From: an uncultured Flavobacteriaceae bacterium
GTDB taxonomy: Bacteria > Bacteroidota > Bacteroidia > Flavobacteriales > Flavobacteriaceae
Direction of reading: 5' to 3'
Assembly: GCA_947500445.1 (NCBI GenBank)
Contig: CANMSB010000016.1
Coordinates: 1 to 64,000 of the forward strand
Length of the DNA stretch: 64,000 nucleotides
Positions 1 through 10,600 of this stretch are shown here, one piece after another. Made by a program: the position numbers and the translations under genes. Numbering within the stretch: position 1 is the first letter of the stretch; each line of letters begins with the position of its first letter. The notes beneath the pieces were generated by a model that saw only the letters and a list, made by a program, of their open reading frames with translations, was not told the origin of the DNA and did not search any database.

Positions 1-164
1 ATGAAAAAAGGGTCCGACTTTAGATAAAAGTCTAACCCTCGTTATTTTTAACTTACACAGTTAATGGGATAGTGTCTTTAAAAAGCTGTTTAAATTACCA
101 TATCCATTACTCAAAATATAATGCTCGTTATTTTGGCAGGTATTCTCTAAACCAACTTTTGGGC

Positions 165-210
165 ACTTTCAAAAAATGGAAATGCGACAGGTTTTACAAC
201 CTGTCGCATT
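165..210 (-). terminator. Intrinsic terminator downstream of the 276-1361 gene
   Basis: A perfect 13-bp inverted repeat (arms 181-193 and 198-210) with a 4-nt loop TTAC. On the minus strand it is followed after a few bases by a run of six T. It lies directly 3' of the minus-strand lipoprotein gene, which fits a Rho-independent terminator. The rest of 1-275 shows no gene. Confidence 0.6.
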
Positions 211-275
211 AAAGTGTAGATGAAATGCCGAGTGGCATTGCTATGTTTATTCCATTTCTATGGTACAAACGAAGG

Positions 276-1361
276 TTATCGCCTCCAACTTCTACAGGAT
301 GAGTAGAGATCGCCCAGCCGTGTTAGGCCAGAGTTTAATACGCGATGTTCGCCACCACGCGGGCCAGTATAAGAAACTCCCGATTCCACATTGTTAATGG
401 CCAAGGTCCAGGGTGTTTTGGACAACCCTAAAGATAGACTCATTTCGGCCCTATCAGTGTATATCGCCGTAATTTCGGCATTGGTCACTATATCGCCGTT
501 TTCCATATACCCTCCTGAATTTGCATATCCTCTCAACAAGCTTCCGTTTATGCGATCGTGTTCCGTTGTCAGCTGTGCCCATGCCCAGCCTATTCTTTCA
601 GCTCTTCTCGATCCCCAGAATCCGCGCCATTCATACATGGAAATAGCCGTATGACAATAGCGTCTTACGGGATACCCACGTTCGGTAACCTTCACTTTTT
701 TAACCGATTTCATATTTGTCTCGTCAAACTTCAACACCAAAGCCTTACCGGTCATGGGATCAGTAGGCAAATCTGCACAGCTATCGCATTGTTTGGTCGT
801 CTCTACCGTATAGAGCCCCGAGAGCATACTTTCCCAAAGTAATCCTTTCTTTGGGTTTCCAATGGCTATGGTCGTTATATCATTGTCACGATATTGCCAC
901 GTTAATTTTAAAACAATGTCCCCAACGGCGAGTTTGTTCAAACTTTTTTTGGTCAAGGCCGTAGATCGGTGTTGTTTGGCTATGGAAGGATCGATACTTC
1001 CGAGCATGTCTACAGTAATGCTTTCAGGTTTGGCGTAATCTCCTGTTGCGATAAAGCTATTTTCTGCAACACCGGCTTTCACCACCTGTTCTATCGTTTC
1101 TGAAGAAGGTATGGTTCCAAGTATTTGATATCTTTTGGAAATCATTTTTCCCGAGAAAACGGCGTTTAGACCCTTTTTCATTTCTTCGAAGTCGGCGGCC
1201 AGTACCCCTGTCAACTCAGTGTTTTCCGTTGGAGTTAAGTTAAGTGAACTTGTACTCATTGTTACTGCCGATTCGTACTTTTCGCTTTCATCTTCTTTGG
1301 AACAAGCGTATAGAAAGATGACCGCTAAAACAATGGTCGAAATACGTTTTAAGTTTTTCAT
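276..1361 (-). CDS. Hypothetical lipoprotein, family not recognised
   Basis: A 361-aa protein with a short N-terminal hydrophobic segment ending in a lipobox-like LYAC (Cys20), so probably an outer- or inner-membrane lipoprotein. The mature part has a Thr/Ser-rich linker, then a globular region with a CDSC pair near residue 190 and aromatic/Arg-rich stretches (EWRGFWGSRR near 240, SCRSWRR at the very end). I do not recognise a family. It is a single-gene unit ending at a hairpin terminator and is separated from the rhamnosidase gene by about 440 bp, so there is no operon evidence linking it to the neighbouring PUL. Start ATG at 1361 is supported by the signal sequence. Confidence 0.75.
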   Translation of the reverse strand: MKNLKRISTIVLAVIFLYACSKEDESEKYESAVTMSTSSLNLTPTENTELTGVLAADFEEMKKGLNAVFSGKMISKRYQILGTIPSSETIEQVVKAGVAENSFIATGDYAKPESITVDMLGSIDPSIAKQHRSTALTKKSLNKLAVGDIVLKLTWQYRDNDITTIAIGNPKKGLLWESMLSGLYTVETTKQCDSCADLPTDPMTGKALVLKFDETNMKSVKKVKVTERGYPVRRYCHTAISMYEWRGFWGSRRAERIGWAWAQLTTEHDRINGSLLRGYANSGGYMENGDIVTNAEITAIYTDRAEMSLSLGLSKTPWTLAINNVESGVSYTGPRGGEHRVLNSGLTRLGDLYSSCRSWRR

Positions 1362-1802
1362 AATAGAAGTTTTTGAAATTGTTTTTACATGTTAACTGGT
1401 CGTATTTGCAAATACGGTAAATCGTTTGTTGGTTTATGGACCATCCTTAAACCAACTGATTAAAGAAATTCCTATGCCCAAGGTAGCGGATGATTTGCAG
1501 CTGGTTTTCTCCGGAATGTGCGGGAATTGACGAAAAACGATTTTAATTTTAACAAAATTTAACGGATATGTGCTGAAGCCCTAAACATATTGGAATAAGG
1601 TACTTCTAGATGTTTATCCGCGAAGGAGCATTTTAATGAGAGTGATAAAAGTAGAAATGGGGCTAAATTTCTCCAAAAAGGGTAAACGTTACTGGTATTC
1701 TCAAAGAATGTCCGATTCAGTGTTCATGACTTAAAAGTGTACCTACTATTAGGGAGTGCATTCCAACTTTTTTAGATTACTTATACTGTAGTGACTCCTA
1801 TT
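1362..1802. other. Intergenic gap without recognisable gene
   Basis: About 440 bp between two minus-strand genes. It is AT-rich, stops are frequent in all frames, and no convincing repeat or RNA gene is visible. It presumably carries the promoter of the 276-1361 lipoprotein gene. Confidence 0.5.
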
Positions 1803-4124
1803 TTAATATGCAGTAAACAGATACGTTCCCGTAACCACTTCGATTTCGTGATAAGGGACACTCGGTCTGAAGGAAATTTTTGTTCCATTTTCAAGAATGG
1901 TTCCATATCGGTGGGGGATACAGACGGTAGCGGTCGTATTTTTTGGAACGGTAATCTTAATTTGATAAGTATCGGATAGTTCAATGTCGACCGTTATGGG
2001 ACCTTTTATCGAAGGTACAATAGCGTGTACTTTTTTTAACGGTCCGAGTTGTGGTTTTACCTGAAAAGTATCGTAACCGGGCGAAGTTGGGGAAACTCCG
2101 GCCACATATTGTGAAAGCAAGGTAAGCCCGCCTCCCGACCATGCATGGTTGGTGGTTCCCCCTCCATATCCTTCTGCCCCAATGCCCCAACCTTCCCATA
2201 AGGTAGAGGTATTGGCATTGACCATGGGACCAAAGCGTTCTTTCATACGTTGCAGGGCAAATTCTGGACGGTCCATTTGAAACAGCGCTTCCAAAATGTA
2301 TTTTTCCATGTACGGACTGGCGTGTTTTTCCTGTTGCAGTATCTTATAAATGTGTTCGTACGTACTGGTATCGGCCAAATTGGATACGACCGCCAAGGCC
2401 TGTGAACGATCGTCGGTCTTTCCTTTATAGGTTTTGGAGCGATAGGCCCTTCCCGTCCAAAAGGATTGATTAAAGTCTTTCTTAAACTGGTACATGGTAT
2501 TCTCAATGGAGTCGGCAACGGATTTCTCCCCCAAGAGTCTTGCAATACGGCCATAGCTATCAAGGGCCATATAATATTGGGTGTTGAAGAGTAGGGGCAT
2601 ATCCCGGTTTTCGCCCCAATCGCCCCACGTCCATCCCCCTTTTCGAAGGTGTAGGGTGCCCGCTTCGTTCAAACGCCATTTGGCCATATACTTGCCCATG
2701 GCACCATACACTTTTTGCATGGTAGTACGGTCGCCGGTTTGCCAATAATAGTTCCAAAAGCCAAAAGTGCCGATACTGGAAAGCATTTGGGTAGGTAGTT
2801 CTTTATTCCAATTTCCGGCAGGAACAGGAGCGAACAATGTGCTGTCGGGAGCCTGCCAAGCGGTCAATTCCAAAATACCCTTCTTCATCAGTTTATCGGC
2901 CTCCCGATCCAGGGCATAAAAGGCTTCACCGCTTTCCAACACCACATCGCCCCACCATTGTGCCCTCTCCCGATCGGGGCAATCCATGTAATTATCGCGC
3001 ATAGTAACATAAAGGGTGCGTAGCGATTTTTGCCAAAGTCGGTCGTAAAAAGGGTCGTCACATTCAAAAAAGCCCTCAAATTCGGTTGCGTAACCGGTCT
3101 CCCTATATTGGAGGTCCATAACGGTAACCCCTTTGGGAATCACATAGTACATCACCTCACCATTGATCCAACCTGGGGATTCGTATTGTTGTACCCCCGC
3201 CTTGGTAATGTATTCCGCTCTCATATTATATGCGGATCCTCCCTTGTAGTGATCGGTGAGCATGGTGATTCGTTGTCCGCCCGGAGCGTCTACTTTCAGG
3301 TAAGGGGTGACTTGGGCATTGTAAGGTAGTTTACAGGCCAGGGTATCTCCGGTACTCTCAAATGGAAATACCATGGGATTATCATAGGTTTTTAGGCCAT
3401 AGTCCTTCCAAAAGGGGATCGGTCTTTTGGTAAGGGCGTTCCAGGGGGCATCCCCTCCTTTCGCTAGAACTTTGGTATACGGCCATAGGGTGTCGTCAAA
3501 TTCCGGCAGTTCCCAACCGGGCATATCCTGTTGTGCATCGAATACAATATTCGATTCGGGCAAGCGCCAATTGGGGTGGGGCGCCGCACTAACGGGACTG
3601 AAGGCTGGGTGCAGCCTTGCTTTCCAACTTTTATCCGTTTTTAGGCCCAAAGCGTTACCTGAAAACAATTCGGCCACCATGCCTGCGGCCCCACTCGATT
3701 TATGGCTCATCCCTTCCTTTCCGAAATACCAGACCAGAACGGCGATCGTATTGGTGCCTTTTTTTAATTTTCCCGTAAGGTCCAGTTCGTCATAGTAGGT
3801 ACCTTCCGGAGTTGGGCCACGTTTTAAGCCACCTTCGAAAACGATCGGTCTGCCGTTGAGGAACAACCAATATTTAGAATCCACCGCGATACGAAAGGTC
3901 GCCTGGTCGCTATGCCGTTCCAGCTTAAATTGTTTTCTAAAGGCTATCCAAGCATTCTTCTCCGGTACGGAATCGGCAACGGTAATCCAATGGCCCTCCC
4001 AAGGGATGTCCACGATACGCTCTTTTTGGGCGATCAGGTATTTGGCTCCCTCCAATTTATTCTGACAATTTATAGAGCAGAATACCAGAAGAAATAAAAA
4101 AAATCGTTTCACAGGTGGTGTCAT
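1803..4124 (-). CDS. Alpha-L-rhamnosidase, GH78-type
   Basis: 773 aa with an N-terminal signal (hydrophobic residues 7-19, Cys20 possibly lipidated). GH78 enzymes release alpha-L-rhamnose from glycans or glycosides by inversion. Visible family marks are the N-terminal jelly-roll-like region with WLFLNG (about 86-91), the catalytic-barrel signature DCPDRERAQWWGD at about 381-393 containing the acidic Asp/Glu cluster, and the C-terminal GGTTNHAWSGG / PGYDTFQVKPQLG block followed by a beta-sandwich. Length is at the short end for the family. It lies 3' of a terminator that closes the SusC/SusD/PKD unit, so it may have its own promoter, but its position argues it serves the same locus. Substrate inferred: a rhamnose-containing polysaccharide; rhamnose linkage unknown. 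Confidence 0.85.
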   Translation of the reverse strand: MTPPVKRFFLFLLVFCSINCQNKLEGAKYLIAQKERIVDIPWEGHWITVADSVPEKNAWIAFRKQFKLERHSDQATFRIAVDSKYWLFLNGRPIVFEGGLKRGPTPEGTYYDELDLTGKLKKGTNTIAVLVWYFGKEGMSHKSSGAAGMVAELFSGNALGLKTDKSWKARLHPAFSPVSAAPHPNWRLPESNIVFDAQQDMPGWELPEFDDTLWPYTKVLAKGGDAPWNALTKRPIPFWKDYGLKTYDNPMVFPFESTGDTLACKLPYNAQVTPYLKVDAPGGQRITMLTDHYKGGSAYNMRAEYITKAGVQQYESPGWINGEVMYYVIPKGVTVMDLQYRETGYATEFEGFFECDDPFYDRLWQKSLRTLYVTMRDNYMDCPDRERAQWWGDVVLESGEAFYALDREADKLMKKGILELTAWQAPDSTLFAPVPAGNWNKELPTQMLSSIGTFGFWNYYWQTGDRTTMQKVYGAMGKYMAKWRLNEAGTLHLRKGGWTWGDWGENRDMPLLFNTQYYMALDSYGRIARLLGEKSVADSIENTMYQFKKDFNQSFWTGRAYRSKTYKGKTDDRSQALAVVSNLADTSTYEHIYKILQQEKHASPYMEKYILEALFQMDRPEFALQRMKERFGPMVNANTSTLWEGWGIGAEGYGGGTTNHAWSGGGLTLLSQYVAGVSPTSPGYDTFQVKPQLGPLKKVHAIVPSIKGPITVDIELSDTYQIKITVPKNTTATVCIPHRYGTILENGTKISFRPSVPYHEIEVVTGTYLFTAY

Positions 4125-4209
4125 GTTGACTAGGGTTTTTCGGGAATGGTCGGTCGGGACAAAATACTGTTTTATATGTCGTTCCCTGTTTTAAACCGAG
4201 TTAAAAAAA

Positions 4210-4243
4210 GGCGGCATAATTCCCACTCCAGGATTATACCGCC
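4210..4243 (-). terminator. Terminator after the PKD lipoprotein gene
   Basis: Inverted repeat 4210-4220 / 4233-4243 (GGCGG with an ATAAT extension and one mismatch) followed on the minus strand by seven T. It closes the susC-susD-PKD unit before the rhamnosidase gene. Confidence 0.7.
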
Positions 4244-4309
4244 AACTAACCAAACTCACTCTAAACTATTTTTCACGAATATGTTATCGGTGTGTTCTTT
4301 AATGCCCTC

Positions 4310-6091
4310 TTAATAGTTTTCGGGTGTAATGTCTTCAAAGCGATAGCCCAAGTAAATGTCATCGATTTTTACGGTACTGGCACCTCCACCAAATTTAAAA
4401 CCGACTGCCTGCCAGCCACCGTTCAGTTCCGGAGCGGCAAAGGATACCGCCTCTGTTCCATCTGCCGGCTCGGTACCTGGAGTAGGGTTGACGAACAATC
4501 GGACAAGATCGGGCTCGGCAGTTCCATTGGTTTCGATTTTGGCAACCAACCATAACGGACCGTCCGCTGTCACATCCGGTGCGTCTTCATTGTTGAAGGG
4601 ACCAAAGGTCATGATGCCCAATGCGCCCGGGGTTATCGTTTTGCCGATACTTAAAAATTGGCCGTTTCCTCCGCTGGCACCAAAGTCTTCGGCATCATTA
4701 TCGACCAGCATTACCTGAACCACGCCGTCGTCAACGTCCGTATCGCTAAATTCAGCCTGGAAGGCAAACCAGTAGGTACGCCCATTATCTAGATAGGGCT
4801 CGGACAATCCTCGTTTGTAGCGAACGGAACCAACACTGGCATCGAGCAATAGGGAGTTCCCCGTTGTTTCTACTGAAAGATCGTCATTTACTACTCCTTC
4901 GGAAAGTACATTGACGTCGGCTCCGGACAGGTTGATCCACGGCCCTGTCCACCCATCCGCAGCGGTACCTTGTCCTCCTATGGTAGCATCTGCCGTATAG
5001 CTGTCGAACGTTTCAAAGACAGGGGGCGGAAGGTCCACATAATTTCCGGGTGTCACATCTTCAAAGGTATTACCGATGTAGAGGTCATCAATTTTAACCA
5101 TAGAGGCACTTTCTCCGCTATATTTAAAACCGATTCCCTGCCAGCCACCGTTCAATTCGGGCGCGGCAAAGCTTAACGTCTCTGTTCCGGCCATTGGCTC
5201 GGCACCGGGAGTAGGGTTGACGAACAATCGTACCACGTCGGGATCGGCCGTTCCATTGGTTTCAATTTTGGCTACAAGCCATAATGGTCCGTCCGCTGTC
5301 ACATCCGTTGCCTCTATGTTGTTAAAAGGCCCAAAGGTCATGATGCCCAGTGCACTTGGGGTAGTGGTTTTACCCAGACCCAAAAATTGACCGTCTCCGC
5401 CTCCTGCTCCAAAATCTTCATTATCGTTGTCCACCAGCATTACCTGTACGATACCACCGTCCACTTCCGTGCTCTCGAACTCGGCTTGGAAAGCGAACCA
5501 ATAGGTATTTCCATTATCTGAATATGGTGTGGCGAAATTGCGTTTGTAACGTGTATTCGTGCCGGTTGCATCGAGCAATAGGGAGTTACCGGAGGTAACT
5601 GCCGCAATGGTATTGTTGACAATACCTTCGGCCATTACATTTACGTCGTCCCCGTCCAACTTTGTCCATGGTCCGGCCCATCCATCCGTGGCGGTACCTT
5701 GTCCATCTACGGTAGCATCGGCCGTGTAGCTATCGAACGATTCAAAAATTACCGGTGGTAAGGGTTCTTCCGGTTCGGTAACGGTAACGGACCTTTCGAA
5801 CCGGTCTTCTCCCGAACCGTTACTGGCGGTTAAAACAACGGTGTAGGTACCCCCTTCTTGATAGGAATAGGTAGGGCTTTCTTCGGTGGACGTTTGCCCA
5901 TCGCCAAAATCCCAACGGTAACTTTCGGGACCATCTACAGATGCATTTTTAAAGGTGACCGTAAGTTCGGCCACATCGAATGTAAATAAGGTGTATGGCG
6001 CGTCGATGGTCGGGTCGTCTTCCTTGCACCCTGCCAAAACTATGGTAAGGATGGAAAGAAGGATCGGTGCGGTATTATATCTAATCTTCAT
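4310..6091 (-). CDS. PKD-domain surface lipoprotein with two tandem lectin-like modules
   Basis: 593 aa. Signal peptide with lipobox VLAGC (Cys21). Residues about 35-108 form a PKD domain (YRWDFGDG and YTVVLTA motifs). Two copies of a roughly 225-residue module follow (about 115-340 and 360-590), each beginning with the sequence FDSYTADAT and ending in KIDDLYIG or KIDDIYLG. The modules resemble concanavalin-A-like carbohydrate-binding folds, but that is inference. The gene lies 56 bp downstream of susD, the place where SusE/F-like or other surface glycan-binding lipoproteins usually sit, so I infer an outer-surface glycan-binding role. The near-identical modules point to a recent internal duplication. 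Confidence 0.8.
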   Translation of the reverse strand: MKIRYNTAPILLSILTIVLAGCKEDDPTIDAPYTLFTFDVAELTVTFKNASVDGPESYRWDFGDGQTSTEESPTYSYQEGGTYTVVLTASNGSGEDRFERSVTVTEPEEPLPPVIFESFDSYTADATVDGQGTATDGWAGPWTKLDGDDVNVMAEGIVNNTIAAVTSGNSLLLDATGTNTRYKRNFATPYSDNGNTYWFAFQAEFESTEVDGGIVQVMLVDNDNEDFGAGGGDGQFLGLGKTTTPSALGIMTFGPFNNIEATDVTADGPLWLVAKIETNGTADPDVVRLFVNPTPGAEPMAGTETLSFAAPELNGGWQGIGFKYSGESASMVKIDDLYIGNTFEDVTPGNYVDLPPPVFETFDSYTADATIGGQGTAADGWTGPWINLSGADVNVLSEGVVNDDLSVETTGNSLLLDASVGSVRYKRGLSEPYLDNGRTYWFAFQAEFSDTDVDDGVVQVMLVDNDAEDFGASGGNGQFLSIGKTITPGALGIMTFGPFNNEDAPDVTADGPLWLVAKIETNGTAEPDLVRLFVNPTPGTEPADGTEAVSFAAPELNGGWQAVGFKFGGGASTVKIDDIYLGYRFEDITPENY

Positions 6092-6147
6092 ATCGTACTG
6101 TTTTGTATCTAGTTAATAAGCTAGTGTGGTCTGGCAAACAAGGTTGA

Positions 6148-7599
6148 CTACCAGCCTTCATTTTGGGTAAAACCAAATTCTTCCACTTGGCCCAAGGGAA
6201 TGCCCAGTATTGTTCTGATGTTGGTAAACGCTTCCGCGGGAATGGTACTTTTTTGGGCTTTCTGTGCCACACCGTGGGCCGTCATTACGTCTACTGCTTT
6301 TCCGGTACGTACCAGATCGAACCATCGGTGGTTCTCAAAGGCCAATTCCCTTCTTCTTTCATCGGCAATGGTCTGCTCCAAATCGGCCTGTTCGGCCGCG
6401 GATAACGTTCCATCTTCCAAGGATCGACCACGTACCTGTTCTATTAGCGGTACAGGATTGCCACCACCTACCTCTTGGTAACATTCGGCCAACATCAGCA
6501 AGGCGTCCGCATAGCGGAACATGGGGAAGTTTACATCCTGTGCATTGCTACCTTGCGCTACAAAACCAAAGTTGAACTTGCTCATCCAGGGTTGGATCGC
6601 AAAACCATCGTCATAAAAAGAGACATTGTGCAACAGTCGGGCGTCAGCAGGATTATAAAGGTCGATCAAATTCTGGGTGGGCTGGTTTTGTCCGCCCCGT
6701 GAATTGGCGGGACCATTTTCCCCGAGAATGTCGGTTCCACTATTAAAGGGTACAAAACGGGTTACAAAGTCCGAACCTTGGCCCAAAGCGAACGAATATT
6801 GGATTTCGAATACCATTTCATCGTTGTTTTTGTTCTCCGGATCAAAAATGGAGGCATAACTGGTTTGAAGGGAGTAGCCCTGCATTTGCTCCAACAGGTC
6901 TCTAGCCGTTCCGAATTCCTGCAGCACCATGTGCATTTTTGCTTTTAACATAAGGGCGGCACCCTTGGTGGCCCTTCCCGATTCGGTACCGTCCTTGTTC
7001 GGAAGTACCGCGATCGCCGTATCCATGTCGTCCAATATTTTAGCGTATACTTCAGCTGCCGGGCTCCGTTGTAGAAACTCGTCCGATAAAATTTCGTCCG
7101 GTGTGTTCCCGGCGGAGAGCACCAAAGGAACGTCCCCATACAGTTGCACCAGATTAAAATAGAACCAACTTCTGAGGAATAGGATCTCTCCGGTACGTAT
7201 TTCCGGTTCGGAAGCATCTAAAAATTCGATAGCCGCTAAATTTTCAAGGGCGAAATTGGCTCTTGCGATACCGGAGTACGCGCTGTTCCAATAGCTGCTA
7301 ATATTGGTGTTGGCCGCTAGCAACAAAAAATTATCTACCTCTTCATTGGGTCTTCCCCCGCGATCGTTAGGATTGTATTGAAAGGAGCTGTTGTCGCCCC
7401 GGTTTTCCCCAAACCGCCAGTGCGCCCCGTTCATAAGACCCCTGTTGGTGTTGTAGATAGCGGTTACGGCCTCATTAAATTGGGCTTCGTTCTTGAAAAA
7501 TCCCTGTGGGGTAACAAAATCTTCGGGAGCTTCGTCCAAAAAGTCGTCACAACCGAGCAATCCGAATATCATTAGAATTAAAAATAGCTTGCTTTTCAT
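6148..7599 (-). CDS. SusD/RagB-family glycan-binding lipoprotein
   Basis: 483 aa; lipobox LLGC (Cys17) followed by DDFLDEAPED, the typical SusD mature N-terminus. Family marks: the helical TPR-like N-terminal half with FLRSWFYFNLVQLYGDVPLVL, MLKAKMHM and LIEQVRGR, and the C-terminal ERRRELAFENHRWFDLVRTGKA block shared by SusD proteins. It acts as the lid of the SusC pore and binds the incoming oligosaccharide at the cell surface. It starts 12 nt after susC, so the two are almost certainly co-transcribed and translated together. Confidence 0.95.
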   Translation of the reverse strand: MKSKLFLILMIFGLLGCDDFLDEAPEDFVTPQGFFKNEAQFNEAVTAIYNTNRGLMNGAHWRFGENRGDNSSFQYNPNDRGGRPNEEVDNFLLLAANTNISSYWNSAYSGIARANFALENLAAIEFLDASEPEIRTGEILFLRSWFYFNLVQLYGDVPLVLSAGNTPDEILSDEFLQRSPAAEVYAKILDDMDTAIAVLPNKDGTESGRATKGAALMLKAKMHMVLQEFGTARDLLEQMQGYSLQTSYASIFDPENKNNDEMVFEIQYSFALGQGSDFVTRFVPFNSGTDILGENGPANSRGGQNQPTQNLIDLYNPADARLLHNVSFYDDGFAIQPWMSKFNFGFVAQGSNAQDVNFPMFRYADALLMLAECYQEVGGGNPVPLIEQVRGRSLEDGTLSAAEQADLEQTIADERRRELAFENHRWFDLVRTGKAVDVMTAHGVAQKAQKSTIPAEAFTNIRTILGIPLGQVEEFGFTQNEGW

Positions 7600-7611
7600 G
7601 ATCTTTGTTTT

Positions 7612-10600
7612 TTAAAAGGTAACATTGACACCTAGGGTGATTACTCTGGAGATGGGGTAGGCCCCATAGTTCACGTTCCGTACCAGTGCCGTATCGGCCG
7701 AACGGTTGACCTCTGGATTTCCACGTTTGTATTCCGTAAACAAGAACGGGTTTTGTATGCTCGTATACAGTCGGGCATTTTTAAAGGCATCCCCGACCAT
7801 GTCCCCTTTTAGCGTATACCCTAGCGTGATGTTCCGCACCCATAAGTAGTCTGCGTCGTCTAATGAGAGTGAGTTCGGAAAACGATACCTCGCTCTGCTG
7901 GTGTTGCTTGCGGTACCGGGAATTATGGCACTGTTCGGGTCTTGCCCAGGCCTCCAGCGTTCCAATTGGTTGCGATCCACGTTGAATACACCATCTTGGT
8001 TGCCATTGTATTGTTTGGTACCGTCAAAAATTTGTTGCCCAACCGATCCGGCGAAGATCATACTAAGATCCAATGCCTTGTAACGGAAGTTGTGTACCAT
8101 ACCGTAATTGAAATCGGCATTAGGGTTGCCGATGATCAGGAAGTCTTCCTCGTCCCCTAACACACCATCTCCATTGCCATCTTCATATTTTAGGGATCCT
8201 TCTACCGCATCTGGGTATTTGGGTACATTAGGGTCGTCTATCTCTGCTTGGGTAAACAGTCCGGTAACCTTAAAACCCCGGTATAACCCCACTTCTTCCC
8301 CAATTCTGGTTTCGGTAAAGGTTCTCGCAATAGCTCCGCGCCTTATAAATCCGGTTTCGGCAGCTAAATCGATTACTTTACTCCTGTTTTTTGAAAAGTT
8401 AAAGTTGGCGTCCCATTGAAAGTCCTTGCCGCCCAAAACATTTTTAAGGGCCAGTTCCACTTCAAAACCCTTGTTTTGAATACTTCCCAAATTGGAAAGA
8501 ATATTGCTGAAACCCGAGGTAGTCGGTAAGGGCAGTCCCGATAGGAAGCCCTCCGTTTCAATATCGTAGTAGTCCACGCCCAGATAGATCCGGTCGTTCA
8601 GAAAACCGAGGTCCAAACCAAAGTTCGTTTCTTTGGCCTCCTCCCAGGTCAATAAAGTGTTGGGCAGGGTAGTTACAGCGCTTCCCGGAGCTGACAGTCC
8701 CCCAAAAACATAATCTGGACCGGAACTGCCCGGATTGGAAGGATTGATTCGACCTTGGGCCTGGTAATTGCCGATATTCACATTGCTTCCACTGATTCCA
8801 TAGCCTCCCTCGAGCTTGAATTCGGAAACGATATCTTTTAACCCTTCCCAAAAGGGTTCGTTGGAAACGCGCCAAGCAAGGGCAATGGAAGGAAAATTGG
8901 CATAACGGGTATCGGCCCCGAATTTTGAGGATCCGTCCCTTCGGATGGTTCCCGTAACATAATAACGGTTTTTAAAGGAGTAATCCACCCTTCCGATAAG
9001 CGATACCAATGAATTTTGACCTGCTTCGCCCCGTCCGGTAAAATTGTCGGGGTCCGCGGGATCTACGTTGTTCGAATTTGGAATTCGAATCGATTCGTCA
9101 ATAAGGTTCCTAGCGCTGATAATAGTATTGTCGAACCGTCGCCGCTCCATAGTGAAACCGGCAAGTACATTAATGTTGTGCACTTCATTAAAGGTTTTGG
9201 AATAACGTAGGGTATTTTCCCATACCCAGTTAAAATTGGTAGCTTCCGTAATTCCTGCGGTAGCTTGTTGTGTTCCCGTAACATTGGGGGTGAGCGCACC
9301 ACTTCCCGGAAAGTCCGAAGGTTCGAAAGTTGTCGTCCGGCGGTCGATATATTGTATGGATCCGAACGTTTTAGCGGTGAGGCCCTTGGCAATATCGAAC
9401 TCTAGAAAAGAGCTTGCCAACAATTGATTGTTACGGCGCAAGCTTTCCCTTCCCCTAAGCAAGTAAACCGGGTTAACATTGTAGAAATCGATCAAATCGC
9501 CCTGTGCTACGTTAGTAAGGGTTCCGTCTTCGCGAAATACCGGTGCCGAAGGGTCGCTCCATCGCGCAAGGGGCACCGCGGAGAAGATATTGAAATTATC
9601 CCCGCCCGCATCGGTCCGTCCACCATTGGCCAATGTTTGGGTAGGGGCCAAATTTAGGCCTACCCGAAGCTTGTCGGAAATATCGATGTCCATATTGGCG
9701 CGAATGCTATACCTTTTAAAGTTGGTATTGATAAGGGTTCCATCTTGGTTGGTATAGTTGGAGGAAACGTTATAGCGTATGTTTTCCGACCCTCCGTTTA
9801 TGCCGATGTTGTATTCCGAAATGGGGGCGCTTGTGATAATTTCGTCAAACCAATCGGTACCTTCACCAATATCGCCCAAGGCGATCAAACGGTCCAAATC
9901 CGCGCTTTCGTTCGCCGTCAGATTACCTGTAGCAAAAAGTTTGTCTTCAAAAAGTTCTATTCTAAAGCGTCGCAATTCTTCAGCGTTCATCACGTTCGGG
10001 CGCTCAAAATCGGGAACGGTCTGAAAGCCTGTAGAGGTTTCAAAGGTAATGGTCGGTTTTCCGATCTTGCCCCGCTTGGTAGTAATGACGATTACCCCGT
10101 TGGATGCCCTGGAACCGTAAATGGCCTTTGCGGAGGCATCCTTGAGTACGCTTATCGATTCAACGGAAGCGGGATCTATGGAACTGAGTACAAAATTGTC
10201 CCGTTGGCTGTTTACGTTCCCTAGGGGAACCCCGTCCAAAACGTATAATGGCGCATTGTTACCGCCCGTAGATGCAATACCCCTGATCAATACCTCGGGT
10301 CCGCTCCCCGGTGCCCCGTTCTGTCGTAACTGCACCCCGGAAACCTGACCGGATAAGGCACTTTCTATGGAGTTGACCGGAAGTTTGGCGATATCCTCGT
10401 TTTGAACGGTAGAGACCGCTCCGATCAAATCGGCCCTTTTTCGGGCGCCGTATCCTATAATAACGACCTCTTCCAAATTGGAAGCCGATTCTTTCAACTG
10501 TATGTTCAATACCGTCTCATCGTTTACGGGAACCTCCTTGGTCGCATAACCGATATAGGAAACCGTTAAAATGGGATTTTCCTGGGTAGGTGTTAATGAA

